From contig OW204009.1 in assembly GCA_934047225.1 (NCBI GenBank), positions 19,527,161 to 19,591,160 of the forward strand: a stretch of DNA of 64,000 nucleotides. The letters run 5' to 3'. The first letter of the stretch is position 1. Every line of letters begins with the position of its first letter. The translations under genes and the position numbers were made by a program. Below are positions 43,701-53,761 of this stretch, piece after piece. The stretch comes from Ypsolopha sequella. Lineage: Eukaryota; Arthropoda; Insecta; Lepidoptera; Ypsolophidae. The notes under the pieces are model-generated. The model saw only the letters and a program-made list of their open reading frames with translations, had not been told where the DNA came from and ran no database searches.

Positions 43701-43717
43701 TGGCGCCCAACGAACTC
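43701..43717 (+). promoter_or_regulatory. Primer binding site of the gag-protease element
   Basis: TGGCGCCCAACGAACTC lies just inside the 5' LTR. The first 12 bases match the lysine-tRNA type primer site used by many retroviruses and some Ty3/gypsy elements. Confidence 0.7.
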
Positions 43718-43777
43718 ACGGAAAGCTCTGGACGATTGTATGGGAACACCAAGAAGAAACAGGAATAAAAAGCGCTT

Positions 43778-45040
43778 ATGTCAGAGAGACCGCCGTTATC
43801 CGTATTGAGAAAAGCTCAACTGATAGAGTTAGTTACAGAAAAAGGACTACCAACGAAAAATACTGAAACGAACAAGGAGTTCACGGTAGCAGAACTAAGA
43901 AAAATCCTCCTAGAACAAGAATTAGAGGAATACATGAAAAAAAGATCAGGAGAGACTCCACGTTCAAGCGAGGACGAAGAATCTGAAGAAGATCCGCCAA
44001 GGGAAGAAGAATCACTAGACAAAGACTCAAAACTAGAAGTCACGATGAGCGAAAACGGGGACGACAAAGCTAACGAAAACCTGAAACAGGAGCATAAACC
44101 GAATAACCTTCATAGCGTCATCAAGAGCTGGGAGATAAGTTTTAATGGACAGAGTGATGCCGTAGAATTCCTTGAAAGGCTAGAAAACTATGCTTCATCA
44201 TGCGACGCAAGCAACGAACAATTAATTCCGTTACTACCAAGGCTATTGAAGGAAAAAGCAGATCTGTGGTATAGGAACAATAATAAAAACTGGTCCTCAT
44301 GGGAAGATTTTATAGAAGAGTTTAAATTGTATTTCTACCCGAGGGATTATGAAGCCGACTTGCTAGAAAAAATAATAGCGAGGAAACAAAGATACCGTGA
44401 AAAGTTCACAGATTACCTGATAGAAATACAAACCCTAATGCGGCGCTATGGAAAACTTAGCATGGCAGAAAACCTAGAACGCGTGTACGAAAACATGATA
44501 CCGAACTTCAAACTATACATAAAGAAACGGGACTTCAAAAACATACAGGAGCTGATAAAATTATGCCAGGACTATGAAAAGATAAATGAAACCAAGCAAA
44601 GGAGTTTCCTACCTGAAAGAAAGGTTACGACTAGCGAACCCAGGTGGAACACACCACAAAGATATGAACGTAGACACGAGCACCCGAACGCAACAACAAG
44701 CACCGGGAATAGACTGGGAACATACGTTCATAATTATACGAGAGAGGAGTGTTGCTGGAGCTGCGGAAAACGAGGACACGCATCAAGAGAATGCAGAGGG
44801 AGGAAACTACTATTCTGCAGTGGCTGCGGAAAAATAGGAGTACTCAGTCAAAACTGCTGCGGAACAAAGTATTTTAAAACGGAACCAGGAAACACTTGTA
44901 CTGCGTCCCAACGGGAGAAAGAAGAAAACCGGGTATTTATAAACATAGAGGTAATGGGAAAGAAGATGCGCGCTCTTGTGGACACAGGATCTACGAGGTC
45001 TTATATCGACAGTGGAGTAGAAGAATTGGTACAAAAGTAA
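43778..45040 (+). CDS. gag: Gag with truncated aspartic protease, Ty3/gypsy-like
   Basis: 420 residues from ATG 43778. The N-terminus (SVLRKAQLIELVTEKGLPTK, FTVAELRKILLEQELEEYM) is helical and followed by an acidic stretch rich in Glu/Asp/Ser. The capsid core lies at about residues 115-280 (DAVEFLERLENYASSC, LPRLLKEKADLWYRNN, KLYFYPRDYEADLLEKI). Next come a CCHC knuckle CWSCGKRGHASREC and a second cluster CSGCGKIGVLSQNC that has Val where His is expected. A protease start follows with the active-site block ALVDTGSTRSYID at about residue 396. The ORF ends 12 residues later, so the protease lacks its C-terminal half, including the flap and the conserved closing loop. Gag itself looks intact and could form particles; the protease as encoded cannot fold normally. 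Confidence 0.82.
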   Translation: MSERPPLSVLRKAQLIELVTEKGLPTKNTETNKEFTVAELRKILLEQELEEYMKKRSGETPRSSEDEESEEDPPREEESLDKDSKLEVTMSENGDDKANENLKQEHKPNNLHSVIKSWEISFNGQSDAVEFLERLENYASSCDASNEQLIPLLPRLLKEKADLWYRNNNKNWSSWEDFIEEFKLYFYPRDYEADLLEKIIARKQRYREKFTDYLIEIQTLMRRYGKLSMAENLERVYENMIPNFKLYIKKRDFKNIQELIKLCQDYEKINETKQRSFLPERKVTTSEPRWNTPQRYERRHEHPNATTSTGNRLGTYVHNYTREECCWSCGKRGHASRECRGRKLLFCSGCGKIGVLSQNCCGTKYFKTEPGNTCTASQREKEENRVFINIEVMGKKMRALVDTGSTRSYIDSGVEELVQK

Positions 45041-45122
45041 CCACAGTTCCGTAACATCGAAAACACGATTCGATACAGTTTATACAGTGATTTTTTAACA
45101 TTACAGATAAAAAATCTCATCA

Positions 45123-45135
45123 GAAGAGGGGGGAA
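45123..45135 (+). promoter_or_regulatory. Polypurine tract of the gag-protease element
   Basis: AGAAGAGGGGGGAA directly before the 3' LTR at 45136. Confidence 0.75.
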
Positions 45136-45907
45136 TGTAACGAAGCCCCGCTTCCCCGCCTGCGGAGCCCCCACCAAGCCACACGCACGAGCGGTGGCGT
45201 GGGAGGTTGACGCCATATAAAACCAAGACACGGACAGGAGGCCGAGAGTTTTCCGTGACACCACCGACAAGTGAGACACCCCATCGGAAGGAGGCTGTCC
45301 CGCGCAACCGGCGCGTAACCCGAGACCCGGACCCCTCGAACCTGGATTATTGGATTGCAGTGAAACCGTTGGATTGTTGTGAAATTAGTGGAGTAGGGAC
45401 TACACCCACAGGAGAGTGTGCTTTAGCCGCGACGCGTTCTAGTGTTTACCGAAAAGCTGTTCGTAGGCGTGTTCATAAAGTGGTATCTCGATTGAGGCGA
45501 TCGTGGGTTTTGCGCGCTGATCCTTAGGGACTCTCAGGGTTGCGCTGGAGAAACCTTCGGCGCATAACGTGAGTCCCCAGGGGAATGGCAGCACAGGCCC
45601 TCAGAGCCGCCGAATCGAGACCATGGAATGACGCGTCTGCAAAGGGCATTTGAATCCGATTTACCAAAATGTTAGTAACTATTTAAAAGCCAAGCTCCCT
45701 CTCTCTCCCAGTGATTTGTACTGACGTAGGCTGAAACCTATGTGAACATTAGTGCGCGACGATAGACAATTGATAAAGTGCGATACCCCCAACTGTAGTA
45801 ATACGTGAATAAATAACCGATGTGTAAATAGCAATTGTGTGTTTCCGTTCACCATACCCTCGTCCCAAGAGCAGTTGAGATCCATGCTGACGCAGCAGAT
45901 CATCATA
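45136..45907 (+). repeat. 3' LTR of the gag-protease element (772 bp)
   Basis: Differs from the 5' LTR at about 45437 (G for T) and about 45667 (A for G); no other change was seen. Confidence 0.88.
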
Positions 45908-45916
45908 ATGTTATGC

Positions 45917-45956
45917 CTCAGAATAAGGAATACAAATAGAAGCCTGGCTAAAATAA
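45917..45956 (+). repeat. Left 40-bp terminal inverted repeat of the P-like element
   Basis: Perfect complement of 47958-47997; the match stops after AGCCTGGCTAAAATAA. Confidence 0.88.
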
Positions 45957-46350
45957 GAACTGGGCATTAGCCATTGTACTCATCTAACGTAAATTACTCC
46001 TGTGTACGAGTGAATGAAACGACAGACCGCAGTTACTTTATATTTTTTCCTGGTGTGTCACTAGATTGAACCAAACAAATACGAGTATCAGACGGATGTA
46101 ATTTGGATGTATTTTAAAAATTATAATACCATCAAATTAAATATGTCTCATCATTGTATTGTTGTGTTGTAATATCGTTCGTTGCGTGCAGCACATCTTA
46201 ATTTGGTGGCATCGAAATGTCTAATGCATTTTGCGAAAGTTTACAGCTTCACCGAGAGAAATTAAATATGTTGGTGCTCTTCCTCTCAAAATTCGTAAAA
46301 GTGTGATTTATTATTGTTTGTGTTGATTGTTTTTTTAACATTGTAATAAA

Positions 46351-46427
46351 ATGTCTTGTGCGATTGAAGGCTGTAAATCGCATACAGGAAGAAAAGAAAA
46401 CAACAATGAAGCAATATCATTTCATCG
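46351..46427 (+). CDS. THAP-like protein, exon 1
   Basis: The ATG starts MSCAIEGCKSHTGRKE, which has the C-x4-C first zinc pair of a THAP domain. It goes on to ISFHR, the usual lead into the FP motif. The exon ends at a GTGAGT donor (46428) after two bases of a codon. The ATG is followed by the Cys pair within four residues, as in other THAP proteins, which supports this start. THAP domains bind DNA at the ends of P-type transposons or at promoters. Confidence 0.65.
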
Positions 46428-46742
46428 GTGAGTTCTGATAGTTTTTATGTTAATAAGTTGCAGGATCATACCTAAAACTCAGTAACAATAATGGTACTTA
46501 GTTCTTATAAATCATACTCGTGTTCAATTCTTCACTGATATTTGCCTGTTTTATATGGATTTTCTGCCGACTATTAGAGGTTATGTTTTTTCGCATAGTG
46601 ATGTACTAAAGTCTGTGTGGCAAACTATCGAACATTGGTTCCCGCGGCAGCCGTGTATAAAGGATAATACCGCAGATTAATTGCAGCGCGAGTTAAAAGA
46701 AAAATAATGCCGAATAAATATCGCTATATTTTTTTGTTACAG

Positions 46743-46908
46743 ATTTCCAAAAAGGGAAGAATTAAAAAGTGAACGGCTTATTAAAAAAGCAGTCATATTT
46801 GTTCGAAACACTACGCCGGATTCTTTTGGGCCAAACGAAAATTTAAAATGGAGACAGTTAAAAGCAGATGCTTTACCGACGTTATATTTACCAGATACAG
46901 ACACATTG
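46743..46908 (+). CDS. THAP-like protein, exon 2 (lacks the C-x2-H pair)
   Basis: It follows TTTTTGTTACAG and joins in frame to give HRFPKREELKSERLI, the typical FP start. It contains TPDSFGPNENLKW and LKADALPTLYLP, the normal end of a THAP domain (the family has an AVPTIF-type motif). Missing between VRN and TPDSF are the conserved Trp and the C-x2-H pair that complete the zinc site, so about 15-20 residues are gone without loss of frame. The domain as read could not hold zinc in the standard way. The donor GTAACC follows at 46909 (phase 0). Confidence 0.65.
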
Positions 46909-47011
46909 GTAACCTTTAAATAATTATGTATAATTGCATTATCAATCTCGTTTGTAGGTACGTGCTAGTACTATACTATAGTATATTAACTCGATAATTT
47001 TTCAATTTTAG

Positions 47012-47102
47012 GCAACAGAACCAGTACCTATGGATGTCTGTGGTGAAGAAAAGTGCATACTTCTATGTTCGCAAATCGTTCTGAAAGGCCTGTTCAGAAC
47101 TT
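47012..47102 (+). CDS. THAP-like protein, exon 3 (or last exon)
   Basis: It starts after TCAATTTTAG and is in frame with exon 2 (ATEPVPMDVCGEEKC, LLCSQIVLKGLFRT). A donor-like TTGTAAGTT is at 47103. If it is not spliced, the frame ends at a TGA at about 47117. No match to a transposase catalytic region was seen. Confidence 0.5.
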
Positions 47103-47957
47103 GTAAGTTACTTCCGTGATCGACTTAACGAAAAAATTCCGCAGATCAAGACATTTTCGTACTTAGTGGTTGACAATAAAAGTGACAGGGTAGTTCTATC
47201 GTGAAATGAATTTTGGGAATGCTTATTGACTTGAACTGCGCATAATTTGATTTCCTATTACAGGTTATTAAGTATTTTAATCGTTCATTATTAATTTGTT
47301 AAAAATAAAAATAAAAAAATTGAAATTACCTCTGTAGTAATTGCGCTGTCATCGCTCATCATTGACATAATATTATTATTACGAATCCTATAAGTCTATG
47401 ATTATTATGATTTCTATTGTTGCGATTAATTCCTTCCTCCTTGATTAAACAAAGACGCGACATCAACGATCATCTATTTGATTGAGTTAAGAGGCGACTT
47501 AAAAAGTATCCACTTAAATAGTTTACGGTTGTATCTCTGATACAAGCTACATAATTTTTGTACTACGAGTAGAAACAAGCACAATTTTGGACTTAACTTA
47601 TGTACCTACCTGCCTACGATATAGTAATTTGTACTTAATAAAAAATATTATGCTAAACGAAAGATATCCTTTCAATTAACTCCTTATTTACACAATATAT
47701 CATGTGTCCCACTGGGGTAGACAGAGACTACTTTGCTATTAATTCTCTTGGCCCCTAATGTGTGGTAAGCAGATTGGTCGTGGTTCATTTCGATTTGGTT
47801 TATTTATCGTAGTCAAAAATCGACATTGTTACATCACTAGCAAAGCAACGAACTAGTGACAACCTACCTAATTAAGAAAAAACTAATACATATCCATCTC
47901 TCTCTAACGCACTAGAAAGTCGTAAGAAAATCAAGGACAGGTGTCTTTCTCCGCGTA

Positions 47958-47997
47958 TTATTTTAGCCAGGCTTCTATTTGTATTCCTTATTCTGAG
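47958..47997 (-). repeat. Right 40-bp terminal inverted repeat of the P-like element
   Basis: Perfect complement of 45917-45956, followed by the target copy TGTTATGG. Confidence 0.88.
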
Positions 47998-48005
47998 TGT
48001 TATGG

Positions 48006-48469
48006 CATCCATTTCCGAAATAATGGAACATTATTAAATTAATAAATGGTGGGTCTTATCGTCTAACTTTAAATCTATCGCGATAATTTGATTTTTGACA
48101 TTTTTGAAGTATGTACATCGAATGTCAAATTCAAAGATATCGCGGAAGATTTAACATCAGTGTTGCCAGCAGTGATTGAAGATTTAGAACGCTGGGATAT
48201 CTGATATGGAACGAAATTCGTGGTGAAGAAACGCAAAACAAAAACACACCTACAGTCTCACGCGCGCACTGGCTTGTCTGCACACGCTTCTGTGTGTGCG
48301 TGAGCCAGTGTAGGGCTGGCAGCAATCGTGTGAGCGTCGTCGCTCGAGAAGGACACAATATAAGTCAGGAACTCATGTGATTTACTTCCTAAATTTTAGC
48401 GTGGTTAATCCCTAGGTCTAAGTTTTGGTTCCCCGTGGATTAATCAGTATTAAAATATATATGAAATAT
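48006..48469 (+). other. Unique spacer
   Basis: It includes a short palindrome (GTGTGTGCGTGAGCCAGTG near 48290 against CGCGCACTGGCTTGTC near 48262) and no supported gene. Confidence 0.4.
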
Positions 48470-48913
48470 ATTTATTTATTTATTTATTTATTTTATTCAT
48501 AAACAAAAATCCACAGCAAGTACATTCAGATTACTTGAACATGATATTCATCTTATTGGGCCAATAACGGATTTCACTATGCTAAACTAAACATACTAAT
48601 AAAAAATTGGAACATAACAATTATAATATGGTTAAATTAATAAATTATTCGCAAAGAAGACGAATTTATAATACAAAGGTTTGTTGCCATTATGAGTTTG
48701 TTGTGTGTCGGGTGATTAGGGTGTGTGTGTGTGTGTGTGCGTGTCTCATCGTGTGATGATAAAACAGGTAATGAGTATGGATAAAGGTGGTCTTACATGG
48801 AGCATATTACTTATTTAATTTAATTTAATTATAATATGTGTAATATTACTTTGTAAGTATAATGTGGCAAAAAAGTAAAAGAAAGAAAATTAATATTCAA
48901 GTAATAAGACGAT

Positions 48914-50560
48914 TTAAAGTAAGTCCGTTATTTGTTGGTATATGTTATGTTTAAACACAGTTTTGGTAGTGCAGAACGGATCCAGGTCCGCGAAGCGCTC
49001 ATTGTACGTTTGAGGATCCCGCCGGCAAACACAGTTCGACACATAGTTAGTACGCGAGAAGGGGGTGGCAAATAACTTGGTGTGTCGAGTGCGGGTGGAA
49101 GGGGCTGACAGACGCATCATCTCTGTTACTAACGTTGGACAGTCAAGTGCGCCTGAGCACACATCATGCAGTAATGACATGTCAGAGATGATACGTCTGT
49201 CACGTAGCGGCAGTACACCGTGGTGAACGCAGGACTCCTCATAGTCCCTACATATTGTCCGTGAACGGTAATTTAGGTGTTTTAAGAACTTCCGTTGTAT
49301 ACGTTCAATATCACTGTCATATTTAGCGTATTGTGGACTCCAGATAGGACTGCAATATTCTAGTACGCTACGAACATAGGCGTAGTAAAGAATCTTGATA
49401 CATGTTGTGTCTGTGAAAGGCCTACTTACGCGGATGACAAATCCCAAATTCTTAAGGGCTTTGTTAACAATCGTATCAATATGCACTGAGAAGGTCAATT
49501 TCGAGTCCAGGATAACACCTAGATCTCTTACTTCGTTAGTTTTAATTAGGTCTACACCATTTAGTTTGTAGGGGAAGTTAATAGGATTTCGATTTCTACT
49601 GAAAGAAATCTGGACACATTTATTAATATTTACACTAATAAGGTTTCTCTTATAATATTTACACATTCTGTCTAAGTCATCCTGAAGATGGTGACAGTCA
49701 ATGATATTCTTGATATTGAAATAAATCTTTTTGTCATCCGCATAAAGTAGGTATTCACTTATGTCATATAAATAAGCCACGTAAAGTAGTGGACCTAATA
49801 AAGACCCTTGTGGAACGCCAGAAGGAATGGATATGAAGTCAGACTTGTTCCCACCCACAACCACAGCCTGGCTACGGTTTGTAACATAGGATTCCATCCA
49901 GCGAAATAAATCTCCGCGAATACCCAGTTCTTGTAGTTTACGGAGCAAGATGACGTGATCCACACGATCGAAGGCCTTTTCAAAATCTGTGTAGATCACG
50001 TCAACCTGGCCCTGCGTATTCATACCATTGAGAGTATCATTGATACTGCTAGAGTATCATACATACTGCTAGGTTTGACGTTGTGGATCGACCTTTTACA
50101 AAGCCATGCTGTTGATCAGGGACTCCCTGCATTATGACTGGGTACACGTGATCGTAAATAACTTTCTCAAATATCTTACCAAACGTGCAGAGAATGGATA
50201 TTGGTCGGTAATGTTCTATATTTACCTTAGAGTCTTTTTTGTGTACAGGTACAATGTGAGCAGTTTTCCATTGGGCAGGAAAGATGTACAGAGCGATTGA
50301 AGATTATCGTCAGTGGAATTGCGAGACTGTTTGCGCATTTTACTATGAAATATGGGGGTAAACTGTCAGTACCTGCTCCCTTTGTGACATCAAGCTTCAA
50401 TAGTAATTTTAGGACGCAGTCTTTTGTAATGTTGCAGGTTGATATAGTATTAATAAAATTAGTTTCATTGTTAGTTTCGTGTTGATAATTGACTTCCGGT
50501 TTTTTAAACATCCTTTCAAAAAAAGTTACTGAAACCCTCATAAATCTCCTCTTCATTTGT
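48914..50560 (-). pseudogene. LINE ORF2, RT part, minus strand
   Basis: The N-terminal RT at 50556-50227 reads LKLDVTKGAGTDSLPPYFI. A frameshifted middle (about 50220-50025) includes a small tandem duplication AGAGTATCATTGATACTGC/AGAGTATCATACATACTGC. The main 369-codon frame 50023-48914 has VIYTDFEKAFDRVDHVILL, IPSGVPQGSLLGPLLYVAYL, YLLYADDKKIYFNI and RDLGVILDSKLTFSVHIDTI. The catalytic pair is present (YADD), but the segment before it is shorter than in the 35835 copy, which suggests a small deletion (YDISEYLLYADD). Confidence 0.8.
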
Positions 50561-50609
50561 TAAGTGCCTACCATCCGCGATCATGGAACTTGGATAACCT
50601 GAGTTTGAA

Positions 50610-51700
50610 CTAGGTACGCTTAGCTTTAATGTAAGACCAGAAATACTTTGGATTTTTCCTAATAAGCTCCTGTGTACTTTTAATGTATGCAGAATAACAA
50701 TCATCTTGTAAAGCTTTTTGCCTAGCTCTAAGAAGAGAAAACGCTTCATAGTCAATTGGATTTTTAAAGCGTTTCCAATGCTTGTGAGCTTTGCTTTTTT
50801 CTTTGATAATATTGATAAGGGCACGGCTATACCAGATCGGATATCGGTTCGAAGTATTTACGATCGCTTGAGGAACATGTTTTTCGATTACCTCGAAAAT
50901 TATTGTATAAAAGGCCGAAACAGCGTCATCTACTGAACCGGTCGACAAAATATCAAACCAATCCCTGCTCTCAAATTCCTTATTAATATTACTAAAATTG
51001 CCTTTCCTAAACTGGTATTTACGGCTAGGTACTTTTGGAAGTGGGGACAATACAATATCAACCGCATCCATACTGAGTGTAGAGTGAAAATTAATATCCT
51101 CTTTCACTAAGGGATCAGGACACTCAGACAGTCTCAAAAAGAAGTTTGAAAATACAAGGTTAAGTGTATTACCAGCTCTGTTTTTAAATTTGTTGTACTG
51201 ATTAAAACCCAAATAATTAACATGATAAAACAAATTAGAAGCTGAATTTTGAAGGTCAATGTTTACCTTTTTCAAATAAGTAGGAGATTCTGAATCCCAC
51301 CGTACGAAGTTTAGGTTAAAATCCCCTGCCAAAAGAAAGTAATCATCTGGACAAGAGGCAACAACTTCAACAATCCAGTCAGTAAGTGTACTTACACGTT
51401 GTGATAGTTTTGGTATGTGAGGTTTGTCTTGGCGATCGGGCGGCATGTAAACTAGGGCTATATGGAGATCTCGTTGTGAACCGGTCGAGCGACTATCAAC
51501 AGAAAGCCACATGCACTCCACTCCGAGATGGTCGCGCTGCAAGTCCGGTCGCGTGCGCACACTCAGTTGACTCGAGCAAAGGGCCAACACGCCTCCGCCG
51601 CGTGAACTTCGATCCGCACGAAACACATTATACCTGCTATCTGTTAACTCGGAGTCTATAACACTACCCGATAACCACGACTCAGTGATAAGTATTATTT
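50610..51700 (-). pseudogene. LINE ORF2, endonuclease part, minus strand
   Basis: From about 51700 (IILITESWLSGSVIDSEL) to 50610 the frame encodes the AP endonuclease: GGGVLALCSSQLSVRTRP, DDYFLLAGDFNLNFVRWD, NTLNLVFSNFF and FHSTLSMDAV, followed by the linker KNPKYFWSYIKAKRT. Catalytic blocks are recognisable. A frameshift near 50620 separates it from RT. Confidence 0.78.
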
Positions 51701-51705
51701 TATGA

Positions 51706-51915
51706 TCAGAAATTAGAAATTATAATAATATGTATATATATATGTATATCAAATGACGTGACATTAGGGTTCAAGGCCAGCCGGGCATACTTTTCTCTAA
51801 CTTTGTCATATCTTGACGGATTTGAGTAATTTAAAAAGTAATATGCTTGAGTTTTTTTACTCCAGCCATCTAAGTAATTGGAAGTCCAATATTTCGATGT
51901 CTGAATGATCCTCAT
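51706..51915 (-). other. Unrecognised minus-strand ORF upstream of the LINE
   Basis: 69 codons starting MRIIQTSKYWTSNYLDGWS and including KTQAYYFLNYSNPSRYDKV and REKYARLALN. The composition is protein-like, but no domain was recognised. It lies just before the LINE endonuclease on the same strand, so it may be a remnant of LINE ORF1 or of host sequence. No splice signal was settled. Confidence 0.25.
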
Positions 51916-51919
51916 TTAC

Positions 51920-52917
51920 TCAGCTTGTACTGTCACAGAAAAACATAACATATTTTAAATTTCAACTCGATGTTGAAATTGTTTCCAACGGTTTGACAAT
52001 TGTTTGAGAGTTGGAGTTAACGTTCTAAACCGATAGATAAGGGTAATACAAAAAAAACAATATACGACGTACATAAAAGAAAATGCCTTACCTTGGTTCA
52101 TCGGAAGGAAATTTAAAAATTCTCCGTTCTTTATTATTCGCTCCGTTTTCTATGCATCCATAAACACTACACTAACGCACCATACTGATTAAAAATCACT
52201 ATCGTAATAAAACATGAGTAACAAAACACGCGCGCAGCAAACGAGTGGTACTCGAGGTCTGCCTGCCTCCAGATTTGCCGCTAACTTGCGGGAGACCGCG
52301 GCGGACGATAAATTCACGCGGGGAGGTGAGTGTCACTTCTTTACGTAGTAATACTTTATATTCTCTGACAAAAATATGATAATAAAAAATTCCATGTCCA
52401 TTTAGAATCGATTTTTGTACAGTTTTACTTAAAATTTAAGTCCTCCCGATGTACCTGCGCTGTAGACTAATTTTAGTAGTGCGGGAAACTTTGATCTACT
52501 AATGGCAAAGTAGAGTAAATGGCAGATACCAGGAATTTAGAACAGAGGGGATATGCCATGTAGGCGGGGCGCCGGTGTTTCGAGTATGCTCAGAGGACCT
52601 CACTCACTGAGAGTATGCTTTCAGGCCGATCAGTCGTGAGCGAGACACGCTGAGTGTGTCCTGTAGAACAAGCTAGCTGGACAAAATTATTCTCATTGTT
52701 TTTGTGACATTAATGGTAATGTAAGCATTAATAACTTGAGTAGCATGGTCTAAGACATCGTTTCTCAAAATGTGAGCCGTGACCCCCACGGAGGTCTCTT
52801 TTAGGTAGAAGGGGGGTCACAATTTGTCAAAACATAGGTTCTATCTATACAAATATATATTTCTAGTAACGTAAGTAAGTCGTAAATATTTTTATTTTTT
52901 GTTTTAGGTCGCGATAC
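51920..52917 (+). other. Unique sequence
   Basis: About 1 kb; slightly CpG-rich at 52200-52330 (ACACGCGCGCAGCAAACG, GAGACCGCGGCGGACG). No ORF over 60 codons and no repeat were recognised. Confidence 0.4.
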
Positions 52918-53312
52918 TAATAGTAGTTTATGCTTCAAGGGCGCAAAGGAATAAATTACGAGGACGATTTAAAACACGAGCGTAGCGAGTGTTTTAAACG
53001 TAACCGAGTAATTTATTGCTTTTACGCCCGTGTATCATACTACGTTTTTCAATGCATAGTGTGAGGAAATGAAAACAAATATAATCTTGTGAACTTTAAA
53101 TTATAATTGGCTCAAAAAGACTGTATCCAGAGCCGTTAAACAGTGTAAAAAAAAGTTTAACATCTATGGTACACAGGAAAGTCTGCAGGTTAGCCAACCA
53201 TTGTAAATAAATAAAAAAAAAATAATAATAAAGCCCTAGGGCAAAATAATCGACTTTTTGTTCGGTTTTGATGCATAAAAAGTGGGCCTTTACGAGCACA
53301 TGCATTGAAAAG
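52918..53312 (+). repeat. Direct repeat, copy 1 (about 390 bp)
   Basis: From TAATAGTAGTTTATGCTTCAA to GAGCACATGCATTGAAAA it matches 53762-54131. Copy 1 has an additional stretch with the AACACGAGCGTAGCGAGTGT palindrome-like motif. Minus-strand short ORFs (QWLANLQTFLCTID) occur in both copies because the DNA is repeated; I do not call a gene. Confidence 0.75.
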
Positions 53313-53761
53313 GCTATAACTATAAGAGGTGGTGATAAAATTACGCGCAAAAAACGGGGCAGAGATTGAATAAAAGCGGGCAGAGCCACGGGCGAAAGCC
53401 TAATCTTCAATAATTATGTCTATCGTAATACAAATTAAAATGCACTGTTTGATTTTTTTTTTAATTCTTGGCAGTCATATTGTGACTAATCTTTAGAATT
53501 AACTTCGAGTTGACCATTTCAACTGAATCTAACGTAACGGACTGTTAGTAATGACGGCGTTAACCCGTAGCTCGGATAAACACCATTCAAACACGTAGAC
53601 CCCGGGGTCAAACCCGGAGAGGGTTGGCAGACCTACGCATCCAAAATGCCAATACCTCGAGACGGCTCTATGGTACGAACATCCGTACGTCAATCTTCTA
53701 ACCCAAAGCAGTCTATCTCATAATAAAATGTATTACCTATTTAAATTACCCAGATATTGCA
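53313..53761 (+). other. Spacer between the two direct repeats
   Basis: 450 bases with a GC-rich segment near 53560-53700 that contains CGTAGACCCCGGGGTCAAACC. No gene is visible. Confidence 0.4.

Larger units (their letters stand above)
42928..45907 (+). mobile_element. Non-autonomous LTR element with only gag and protease (TR-GAG-like), 3.0 kb
   Basis: Two 772-bp LTRs (42928-43699 and 45136-45907) start TGTAACGAAGCC. Two base differences were found by eye. ATGT lies on both sides (42924-42927 and 45908-45911) and may be the target duplication. Between the LTRs are a primer site, one 421-codon frame with Gag, two Cys-cluster motifs and an aspartic protease start, and a purine tract. There is no RT, RNase H or integrase, and only about 95 bases lie between the stop and the 3' LTR. 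The Gag plus protease style is Ty3/gypsy-like. It must use enzymes from another element to move. Confidence 0.85.
45917..47997 (+). mobile_element. P-superfamily DNA transposon, non-autonomous, 2.1 kb
   Basis: The first 40 bases (from CTCAGAATAAGGAATACAAA) are repeated exactly in reverse at 47958-47997. The 8-bp flanks TGTTATGC (45909-45916) and TGTTATGG (47998-48005) agree in 7 of 8 positions. Eight-base duplications and a THAP DNA-binding domain at the protein start are the marks of P-element-type transposons. Three spliced exons of a THAP-like gene are visible at 46351-47102; no catalytic transposase domain follows in the remaining 0.9 kb, so the copy is internally deleted. Confidence 0.75.
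48470..51700 (-). mobile_element. Jockey/CR1-like LINE (family E relative), minus strand
   Basis: The 3' end shows as a plus-strand run of TTTA repeats at 48472-48500, with a (GT)n microsatellite at 48721-48745 in the UTR. The coding part runs from the endonuclease near 51700 to the RT end at 48914. RT motifs are close to those of the LINE at 35835 (AFDRVDH, RSQAVVV, PSGVPQGSLLGPL), so they are the same clade. Several frameshifts are present. Confidence 0.82.

Noticed and set aside
46180..46350. Promoter elements for the THAP-like gene
   Set aside because: No convincing TATA or initiator could be chosen from the A/T-rich sequence.
48131..48358. 75-codon minus-strand ORF
   Set aside because: Composition and position suggest chance; it overlaps a short palindrome and has no domain.
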